This document shows, piece after piece, positions 1 to 5,235 of a DNA stretch of 10,300 nucleotides (the first letter of the stretch is position 1; every line of letters starts with the position of its first letter). Both the position numbers and the translations under genes were made by a program. Source of the DNA: Oscillospiraceae bacterium (GTDB lineage Bacteria; Bacillota; Clostridia; Oscillospirales; Ruminococcaceae); NCBI GenBank assembly GCA_019420135.1, contig JAHZHS010000021.1:1-10300 (forward strand). Direction: 5' to 3'. A model generated the notes under the pieces. The model was not told where the DNA came from and did not search any database. It worked only from the letters and a program-made list of their open reading frames with translations.

Positions 1-182
1 AAACAAAGGTTCTGCAAGAACTGCGAAGCATCGCAAAACCGCTGCAAAGCGGTCGATGCAAGGCAGAGGGCTGCAGCACTCCTTGGTGGAATGCAAAGCC
101 CGATAACGCGGCGGATGCCGCTTTGCAGTTAGAATTTTGCGACTTTGTTTTCTTATGGAACCGCGCAAAATTCCGGCGCGGC
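1..182. repeat. Nested inverted-repeat (foldback) intergenic element, possibly incomplete at left edge
   Basis: No gene is visible here, but the DNA is almost entirely self-complementary. Three blocks occur in order and reappear inverted in mirrored order: AAACAAAG (1-8) with CTTTGTTT (143-150), TCGCAAAA (31-38) with TTTTGCGA (135-142), and CTGCAAAGCGG (42-52) with CCGCTTTGCAG (118-128). Local hairpins also exist: GTTCT/AGAAC (9-13/17-21), GCATCG/CGATGC enclosing CCGCT-GCAA-AGCGG (28-59), TGCAAAGC/GCTTTGCA (92-99/120-127), GCGGC/GCCGC (108-112/117-121), and GAATTTTGCG/CGCAAAATTC (132-141/164-173) flanked by GCCGC/GCGGC (117-121/178-182). This density resembles dispersed palindromic repeats (REP- or MITE-like). 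No transposase, target-site duplication or convincing promoter is seen. The first inverted block begins at base 1, so the element may continue to the left. A structured RNA is the alternative. Confidence 0.6.
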
Positions 183-203
183 ATACAGAAAGGAAGAACC
201 GAT

Positions 204-788
204 ATGCGTATGGTAAAACTGACGGCACTGGCCGGGGCGGCAGCCCTCTGCCTGAGCCTGCTCACCGCCTGCAATAAGGATGCATCCTCCATGATGCCCT
301 CCCCCAGCCCCATGCCCCCGGCCACCACCGAGGACGCCAACACGCCCGAGACCGCCACCGCCGAGACCCCGGCTACCCCGGCGGCCACCCCCGAGACCGA
401 CATGGGCTACACGGCGTCGGGGCTGACCCGGGTGCTGGACGGCTTTGTGGCCTATGAGTCGGGCACGGCGGGGGGCAGCCTGAAAGCGGCCATCGCGGCG
501 GCGGATGTGGTGCGCTACACCGCCCAGTACGGCAAGGGCCACGCGGAGGAGATCCGCACCGACGCCGAGGCCTGGAAAAACGGCCTGGACGCCGACAAGA
601 AAGCTCTGCTGGATGAGAACTGGCCGGACATCTGCTACACGGCCAAGAGCATCACCGCCGACCCCGAAAAGACCAAGGACATGCTGGCGGACGCGGGGGT
701 GATGGAGGACTTCTCGGGGGTGGACCTGGAGACGGCCTCTGCCTGCGTGGACACCCTCAACGAGGTGTTCGGCAGCGTGCAGCAATAA
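204..788 (+). CDS. Putative lipoprotein of unknown function
   Basis: This encodes 194 residues. I chose the ATG at 204 because AAAGGAAG (189-196) sits a suitable distance upstream; the open frame extends back to 123, but that part runs through the palindromic element. A second in-frame ATG at 210 is possible. The N terminus is a lipoprotein signal: Arg/Lys, a hydrophobic stretch, then the lipobox LTAC with the lipidated Cys at residue 23. A Pro/Thr/Ala/Glu-rich low-complexity linker (about residues 32-66) leads to a mostly helical C-terminal domain of about 125 residues with the stretch GTAGGSLKAAIAAADVV. It is therefore predicted to be tethered to the outer face of the membrane. I do not recognise the domain; similar small lipoproteins of unknown role occur in gut Clostridia. 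It appears monocistronic and ends before a strong terminator at 815-847. Confidence 0.8.
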   Translation: MRMVKLTALAGAAALCLSLLTACNKDASSMMPSPSPMPPATTEDANTPETATAETPATPAATPETDMGYTASGLTRVLDGFVAYESGTAGGSLKAAIAAADVVRYTAQYGKGHAEEIRTDAEAWKNGLDADKKALLDENWPDICYTAKSITADPEKTKDMLADAGVMEDFSGVDLETASACVDTLNEVFGSVQQ

Positions 789-814
789 GGGCATCCGGCG
801 GCAAAAGGCAAAAC

Positions 815-847
815 AAAGCGGGGCTCCCCGGTGGGGAGCCCCGCTTT
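815..847. terminator. Bidirectional intrinsic terminator between the lipoprotein gene and the bgl operon
   Basis: A 15-bp perfect stem (815-829 with 833-847), a 3-nt loop and a GC-rich core GCGGGGCTCCCC. On the plus strand it runs into CTTTTCT; on the minus strand it is followed by TTTGTTTTG. It sits between two converging genes and can stop transcription from both sides. Confidence 0.92.
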
Positions 848-880
848 TCTGTGTAAGCGCGAGATGCGGAAATGGTAGAA

Positions 881-2284
881 TCAGTTGCCTTCGGTCTCGG
901 AGGGATCCAGCTTGCCCTGCTTGTCCCAGACAGAGTAGAGGATGAAGCAGACCACGAAGGAGACCACCATGGCGATGACGGTGCCGATACAGGCATTGAA
1001 GAAGTTGGTCATGCTGTCGCCGCCGATGTAGGCAGGCAGGACCAGCAGTCCGGGAGAGCCGGAAGCGTAGCGGCCAACGCCGGTGATGCCCAGGTAGAGG
1101 CCGCCCACGCCGCCGCCGACCATGGCAGCGATGAGGGGGTAGATGAACTTGAGGTTGATACCGTAGAGGACGGGCTCGGTGATGCCCAGGACACCGGTCA
1201 GACCGGCGGAAGCAGCCAGCTGCTTGGTGGTCTTGTTGCGGGTGCGCAGGGCAACGGCGAAGCCGGCAGCGCCCTGGGCCACGTTGGAGGTGAGCATGCC
1301 GGGGCCAACGACGGTGTCAAAGCCCATGGTAGCAAGGTTGTTGGTACCGATGGGGATGAGGCCGTAGTGGGTGCCGGTCATGACCAGCAGCGGGTTGAAG
1401 ATGCCCACCAGGGTGGGAACCAGCCAGCCGGCGGTGGCGGTCAGCCAGGTGAAGAAGGCGGCGATCAGGTCGCCGATCCAGGTGCCGATGGGGCCCAGGA
1501 CGATGACGGTGACGGTGCCGGCCACCAGGATGCTGGCCAGAGGCACCGAGAAGAACTTGATGGCCTGGGGGGAGATCTTCTGGACGAAGTGCTCCACAAC
1601 GGACATGAACCAGACGCCCAGCAGGATGGGCACCACCGAGGAGCTGTAACTTGCCTGGGTGACGGGCAGGCCGAACAGCGAGACAGCCTCCTCACCGCTC
1701 ATCAGGGTGATGAAAGCGGGGTAGACCAGGATGCCGCCCAGGGCCATGGCCACGTACTGGTTGCACTTGAAGTTCTTGGCAGCGGAAGCGCCCAGCAGGA
1801 TGGGCAGGAAGTAGAAAGCGGAATCCGCAAAGGCGTTGAGGATAGTGTAGGTCTGGGTGGAGTTGTCCAGACAGCGCAGGGGGACGAAGAGGGCCATGAC
1901 AGGCTTGAGCAGACCGGCGCCGGGGAGGGCGGGGATGAGGGGCTGGACCAGGCTGGCCACGAATTCCAGGATGCGGCTCAGGGGAGAACGGGTGTCCTCC
2001 TTGGCGGCCTTGGGGTCCTCCACAGCCGCGGCGGACTCAAAGCCGCCCAGGGCCACGACCTCCTGGTAGACGGCGGGAACGTCGGGTCCGATGACCACCT
2101 GGTACTGACCGCCGGCGTTGATGACCGACAGGACGCCCTGGGTCTTTTTCAGCACGTCGGTCTGGGCCTTGCTCTCATCCTTGAGGGTGAAGCGCAGACG
2201 GGTGGCGCAGTGGACCACCTTGTCCACGTTTTCCTTGCCGCCCACGTTGGCAAGGATGGTGGATGCCAGTTGTTTGAAATCCAT
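881..2284 (-). CDS. PTS beta-glucoside transporter, EIIBC subunit
   Basis: A 467-residue sugar permease of the glucose/beta-glucoside PTS superfamily, which imports a beta-glucoside and phosphorylates it at C6. The EIIB domain (about residues 1-85) carries the phosphorylated Cys26 in CATRLRF. A charged Ala-rich linker (about 86-100) joins it to the EIIC membrane domain (about 101-455) with many hydrophobic segments, the GTHYGL region (His306) and the signature GITEPVLYG (367-375). The protein stops shortly after EIIC at a hydrophilic tail, so the EIIA domain found at the C terminus of BglF-type EIIBCA proteins (about 620 residues) is missing; a separate EIIA must supply phosphate. The ribosome site AAGGAGG lies 7 nt before the ATG. 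It follows the phospho-glucosidase gene by 35 bp, so the two are cotranscribed. The exact sugar (cellobiose, arbutin, salicin or another) cannot be read from sequence. Confidence 0.93.
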   Translation of the reverse strand: MDFKQLASTILANVGGKENVDKVVHCATRLRFTLKDESKAQTDVLKKTQGVLSVINAGGQYQVVIGPDVPAVYQEVVALGGFESAAAVEDPKAAKEDTRSPLSRILEFVASLVQPLIPALPGAGLLKPVMALFVPLRCLDNSTQTYTILNAFADSAFYFLPILLGASAAKNFKCNQYVAMALGGILVYPAFITLMSGEEAVSLFGLPVTQASYSSSVVPILLGVWFMSVVEHFVQKISPQAIKFFSVPLASILVAGTVTVIVLGPIGTWIGDLIAAFFTWLTATAGWLVPTLVGIFNPLLVMTGTHYGLIPIGTNNLATMGFDTVVGPGMLTSNVAQGAAGFAVALRTRNKTTKQLAASAGLTGVLGITEPVLYGINLKFIYPLIAAMVGGGVGGLYLGITGVGRYASGSPGLLVLPAYIGGDSMTNFFNACIGTVIAMVVSFVVCFILYSVWDKQGKLDPSETEGN

Positions 2285-2289
2285 AGAAA

Positions 2290-2298
2290 TCCTCCTTT
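2290..2298 (-). promoter_or_regulatory. Strong ribosome binding site of the EIIBC gene
   Basis: The minus strand reads AAAGGAGGA, ending 6-7 nt before the start codon, inside the 35-bp gap after the glucosidase stop. It is a better match to the anti-SD than that of the upstream gene, which would favour high translation of the permease within the shared mRNA. Confidence 0.75.
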
Positions 2299-2319
2299 TT
2301 ATCCAAATCGGCGGGACGG

Positions 2320-3753
2320 TCAGTCCAGATCCTCGCCGTTGGTTTCAATGACCTTCTTGTACCAGTAGTAGCTGTCCTTTTTGCTGCGGGCCAGGGTACC
2401 GGTGCCGTCGTTCTGCTTGTCCACGTAGATCATGCCGTAGCGCTTCTTCATCTCGCCGGTGGAGGCGCTCACCAGGTCGATGCAGCCCCAGCAGGTGTAG
2501 CCCATCAGCGGGATGCCGTCCAGGTTGACTGCCTCCAGCATGGCCTTGATGTGCTCGCGCATGTAGTCGATGCGGTAGGGGTCGTGGATGGACCCGTCCG
2601 CCTCCACCGTGTCCGCCGCGCCCAGGCCGTTCTCCACAATGAACAGCGGCTTGCCGTAGCGGTCGTACAGGGTGTTTAGGGTCAGGCGCAGGCCCTGGGG
2701 GTCGATCTGCCAGCCCCACTCGCTGGATTTCAGGTAGGGGTTGACCACCGCCTTGACCACCGCGTTGCCCCGGGCCTTGTTTTTCAGCACCTCGGGGTCG
2801 GCGGAGATGCACCGGCTGGAATAGTAGCTGAAGCTCACAAAATCCACCGTGCCCTTGGCCAGGGTCTCCTCGTCGTCGGGCCGGGTGTCCAGCACCACGC
2901 CCGCCTGCTCCATCCGCTTTTTCGCCCAGACGGGGTAGGCGCCCCGCACCTGGACATCGATGAAGAAGTAGTTGTCCCGGTCGCACTCCATGGCCTTGTA
3001 GACGTCGGCGGGGGCGCAGGTGTAGGGATAGTACTGCCCCGCGGCCAGCATGCAGCCCACCATGCAGCCGGGCATCAGCTCATGGGCCAGCTGCACCGCT
3101 TTGGCGCTGGCGATGAGCTCGTGGTGGGCGGCCTGGTACTGCACCTGCTTGACGTTCTCCCCCTCCTCAAAGACGAGGCCCGCCCCCATGAAGGGCATGT
3201 GCAGCAGCATGTTGATCTCGTTGAAGGTCAGCCAGTACTTGACCAGCCCGCCGTAGTTCTCGAACAGCACCCGGCAGTATTTCAGGAAGGCGTCCACCAT
3301 GCGGCGGTCCTTCCAGCCGCCGTACTTCTTGATGAGGGCGATGGGGGTGTCGAAGTGGCAGATGGTCACCAGCGGTTCGATGCCGTACTTGCGGCACTCC
3401 TCGAACAGGCTGCGGTAGAAGGCGATGCCCGCCGCGTTGGGGGTGTCGTCGTCGCCGTTGGGGAGGATGCGGGTCCAGGCGATGGACAGGCGGTAGCACT
3501 TGAAGCCCATGCCCGCCATCAGGGCGATGTCCTCCTTGTAATGGTGGTACATGTCGATGGCCTCGTGGGCGGGATAGGTGTGGGCGTCGTCGCACTCCAG
3601 CATCTTCATCTCGCCCCGGGCAACCTTCATGCGGTCGGGCCCGAAGGGCACCACGTCCACACTGGACAGGCCCCGGCCGTCCGCATTGTAGGCGCCCTCG
3701 CACTGGTTGGCAGCGGTGGCGCCGCCCCACAGAAATCCATCCGGCATTCTCAT
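2320..3753 (-). CDS. 6-phospho-beta-glucosidase, glycoside hydrolase family 1
   Basis: A 477-residue GH1 enzyme, full length for the family, expected to hydrolyse cytoplasmic 6-phospho-beta-glucosides to glucose-6-phosphate and the aglycone or glucose. The N terminus carries the GH1 signature FLWGGATAANQCEGAY. The acid/base is Glu179 in TFNEIN and the nucleophile is Glu374 in IVENG. The stretch STGEMKKRYGMIYVD (431-445) matches the phosphate-binding loop of 6-phospho-glycosidases, with Ser431 and the Lys/Tyr positions; this separates it from GH1 enzymes for plain glucosides. The tail with KKDSYYWYKKVI is also typical. The start ATG at 3753 has GAGGG (3764-3760) 6 nt upstream; an ATG two codons later is less well spaced. 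First gene of the operon with the EIIBC permease, consistent with PTS-coupled beta-glucoside use. BglA, BglH and AscB are close relatives, so no single symbol is assigned. Confidence 0.95.
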   Translation of the reverse strand: MRMPDGFLWGGATAANQCEGAYNADGRGLSSVDVVPFGPDRMKVARGEMKMLECDDAHTYPAHEAIDMYHHYKEDIALMAGMGFKCYRLSIAWTRILPNGDDDTPNAAGIAFYRSLFEECRKYGIEPLVTICHFDTPIALIKKYGGWKDRRMVDAFLKYCRVLFENYGGLVKYWLTFNEINMLLHMPFMGAGLVFEEGENVKQVQYQAAHHELIASAKAVQLAHELMPGCMVGCMLAAGQYYPYTCAPADVYKAMECDRDNYFFIDVQVRGAYPVWAKKRMEQAGVVLDTRPDDEETLAKGTVDFVSFSYYSSRCISADPEVLKNKARGNAVVKAVVNPYLKSSEWGWQIDPQGLRLTLNTLYDRYGKPLFIVENGLGAADTVEADGSIHDPYRIDYMREHIKAMLEAVNLDGIPLMGYTCWGCIDLVSASTGEMKKRYGMIYVDKQNDGTGTLARSKKDSYYWYKKVIETNGEDLD

Positions 3754-3818
3754 GGCAGTCCCTCACTTTCGAAAGCTGGTCATATTATCCAAAATTACGT
3801 ATGACGTTCATTATTTAT

Positions 3819-3847
3819 AGTATAAAATACAAAAAGCAAAAAGAAAA
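3819..3847 (-). promoter_or_regulatory. Candidate promoter of the bgl operon
   Basis: On the minus strand, TATACT (3824-3819) is a good -10 box; 17 bp upstream lies TTTTCT (3847-3842), a poor -35. This predicts a start near 3812 and a leader of about 58 nt. A weak -35 would fit an activated promoter, and the TGTAAAAAACA palindrome lies just upstream of it. TTGCTT with TAAATA, 16 bp apart, is an overlapping alternative. Confidence 0.4.
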
Positions 3848-3978
3848 GGTTTTTGTAAAAAACAGAAACTCCTATTTCAGAAAACCGCATTCCGGCCCCT
3901 TTGTCTGAAACATAACAGTCAGCCGGACAAAAAAGAAGCTCCGTATTTGTGAGGATTGCACAAAGGCCGGGACCGAGT

Positions 3979-4008
3979 TTGACGGCCCGGCGGGGGCGGG
4001 GATATAAT
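3979..4008 (+). promoter_or_regulatory. Sigma-A-type promoter of the RpiR-type regulator
   Basis: TTGACG (3979-3984) and a perfect TATAAT (4003-4008) are separated by 18 bp of very GC-rich DNA. The predicted start near 4015 gives a leader of about 87 nt before the regulator's ATG. Two near-consensus boxes make this the clearest promoter in the window. Confidence 0.8.
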
Positions 4009-4019
4009 AGGACACAGCA

Positions 4020-4055
4020 GCCGTCCCCGGGGGCAACCGCCGGAAAAAGGACGGC
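4020..4055 (+). other. Hairpin in the regulator's 5' leader
   Basis: GCCGTCC (4020-4026) pairs with GGACGGC (4049-4055). Inside, CCGG (4027-4030) pairs with CCGG (4040-4043) and GG (4032-4033) with CC (4037-4038), leaving a bulge of five A (4044-4048). No U-tract follows directly, so it is not an evident terminator. It could stabilise the mRNA, act as an operator, or have no role. Confidence 0.45.
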
Positions 4056-4101
4056 AAAGCCCGATTTTTCACAATTTTCACAGGGAAGGAAACAACAGAC
4101 C

Positions 4102-4959
4102 ATGGACCTGAACTGCCGCATGCAGCGCCATACCGGCCTGACCCAGACCGAGCGGCATCTGCGGGATTACATCCTGCAAAATCCCGAGCGGATGGCGCGG
4201 ATGAATGTGCGGGAACTGGCGCAGGCCAGCTTTACCAGCCCTTCGGCGGTGATCCGCTTCTGCCAGAAATTCGGCTACAAGGGGCTCAAGGACTTCAAGG
4301 CGGATCTGCTCTGCGGGTCGGAGGAGCAGGGCGCGGGGGAACTGCCGGACAGCAACTATCCCTTTGGGGCGGACACCCCCTTTGCCGCCGTCACCGACGC
4401 GGTGCTGCGCCTGGAACAGGAAAGCCTGCGCCGGCTGCGCACCTCCCTGGACAGCGGGGAGGTGGAGCGGGCGGTGAACATGCTGCTGCGGGCGGACTGC
4501 GTGGACCTGTGCGCCATCGGCACCAGCGGCCACATGAGCGAGGATTTTGCCTTCCGCATGATGAAGTTCGGCCGCCGGGTGAATATCGTCTCCGCCCGGA
4601 TGGAGCTGAGCTACGCCTCCCAGCAGATGGACAGCCGCCACTGCCTGCTCATCGTCTCCTACTCCGGCTCCAACGAGCAGGTGCGCCTTTCCCTGCGCAC
4701 CGCCCGGGAACAGGGGGTGCCGGTGATCGCGGTGACCGCCCGGCCCGACAGTTTCGCGGGCATGCAGGCCGACTGCGTGCTGGCCCTGCCGCCCCTGGAA
4801 TCCAACGACGACAAGATCTCCACCTTTGCCTCCGCCGTGGCGGAAAAGGCGGTGCTGGATGTGCTGTTCGCCCACATTTTCCAGCAGAACTACGACGAGA
4901 ATGTGGCCTTTGTCCGCAACGACGCCCAGCGCCTGGAAAAGGTGCGGGTCCAGCCGTGA
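4102..4959 (+). CDS. RpiR-family transcriptional regulator (HTH plus SIS domain)
   Basis: A 285-residue regulator. The N-terminal RpiR helix-turn-helix covers about residues 12-70, with LTQTERHLRDYIL and the recognition region SPSAVIRFCQKFGYKG. The SIS sugar-phosphate-binding domain covers about 115-260 with IGTSGHMSEDFAFRM and SYSGSNEQV. The family binds operators as a dimer or tetramer and responds to phosphosugars; both activators and repressors are known. I chose the ATG at 4102, where homology starts, with GGAAGGA (4084-4090) upstream at a rather long spacing of 11 nt; the frame stays open to 3949, but that part lies upstream of and across the promoter. It is divergent from the phospho-beta-glucosidase/PTS operon, so it is very likely that operon's regulator, with a sugar-6-phosphate from the pathway as a plausible effector (inference). 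Confidence 0.92.
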   Translation: MDLNCRMQRHTGLTQTERHLRDYILQNPERMARMNVRELAQASFTSPSAVIRFCQKFGYKGLKDFKADLLCGSEEQGAGELPDSNYPFGADTPFAAVTDAVLRLEQESLRRLRTSLDSGEVERAVNMLLRADCVDLCAIGTSGHMSEDFAFRMMKFGRRVNIVSARMELSYASQQMDSRHCLLIVSYSGSNEQVRLSLRTAREQGVPVIAVTARPDSFAGMQADCVLALPPLESNDDKISTFASAVAEKAVLDVLFAHIFQQNYDENVAFVRNDAQRLEKVRVQP

Positions 4960-5003
4960 AAAAGTTGTAAAAAAAGAAACGTCGGGAACCCACCCGTCAT
5001 GCG

Positions 5004-5036
5004 CCGCACCGGAGATAACCGGTGCGGTAATTTTTA
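5004..5036 (+). terminator. Intrinsic terminator after the RpiR-type gene
   Basis: A 9-bp stem CCGCACCGG/CCGGTGCGG (5004-5012/5019-5027) with a 6-nt loop is followed by TAATTTTTATT. An overlapping second hairpin GGTAAT-TTTT-ATTACC (5026-5041) uses the end of the first stem and its U-tract. It separates the regulator from the beta-helix gene. Confidence 0.85.
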
Positions 5037-5062
5037 TTACCTGTAAAATTCTTCCTGCCTCC

Positions 5063-5091
5063 TTGTGCTTTTGTGCTCTGCATGATAGCAT
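5063..5091 (+). promoter_or_regulatory. Candidate extended -10 promoter of the beta-helix gene
   Basis: TTGTGC (5063-5068) and TAGCAT (5086-5091) are 17 bp apart, and TG at 5083-5084 gives an extended -10 element. The two boxes are only partial matches. A tandem 8-bp repeat (TTGTGCTT, TTGTGCTC; 5063-5078) covers the -35 region. The predicted leader is about 140 nt and contains the 12-bp palindrome CTTTTGCAAAAG (5160-5171). Confidence 0.35.
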
Positions 5092-5159
5092 AGAACAACC
5101 AGGCCAATGATCAAGCCGGATGTCTGAAAATGACAATACATCGTAAAAGAAATGAGACT

Positions 5160-5171
5160 CTTTTGCAAAAG
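5160..5171. repeat. Perfect 12-bp palindrome upstream of the beta-helix gene
   Basis: CTTTTGCAAAAG reads identically on both strands. It lies 65 bp before the start codon in a gene-free stretch of 276 bp (4960-5235). It may be an operator for an unseen regulator; no direct support. Confidence 0.35.
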
Positions 5172-5235
5172 CATGGCAGATCCCTCCCCCGGGCAGAAGG
5201 CTTGAAATATGGATATTTGTTGAGGAGGAATAGGA

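Larger units (their letters stand above)
3754..4101. promoter_or_regulatory. Divergent control region between bgl operon and RpiR-type regulator
   Basis: This 348-bp gene-free stretch holds the promoters of both directions and is AT-rich in its bgl-proximal half, unlike the GC-rich genes around it. Small palindromes are CTTTCGAAAG (3766-3775, just upstream of the glucosidase ribosome site), ACGTATGACGT (3797-3807, just inside the predicted bgl transcript), TGTAAAAAACA (3854-3864) and TGTCTGAAACA (3902-3912), plus TTTCAGA/TCTGAAA (3875-3881/3904-3910). Any could be operators for the adjacent regulator. No BglG/LicT-type antiterminator target was recognised, which fits the presence of an RpiR-type regulator instead. 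Confidence 0.6.

Noticed and set aside
123..203. An upstream extension of the lipoprotein frame from a TTG codon at 123
   Set aside because: It has no ribosome site, runs through the inverted-repeat element and would bury the lipoprotein signal peptide in the interior.
1..203. CRISPR array or tRNA/rRNA gene
   Set aside because: The repeats are inverted and nested rather than direct with unique spacers, and no tRNA cloverleaf or rRNA sequence is recognisable.
872..2368. A 498-codon open frame on the plus strand opposite the PTS permease
   Set aside because: It is Gly/Asp/Gln/His-rich without motifs and exactly shadows the EIIBC gene, which has clear catalytic motifs.
3949..4101. An N-terminal extension of the RpiR-type regulator
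   Set aside because: It spans the near-consensus promoter (3979-4008), and family homology begins only at the ATG at 4102.
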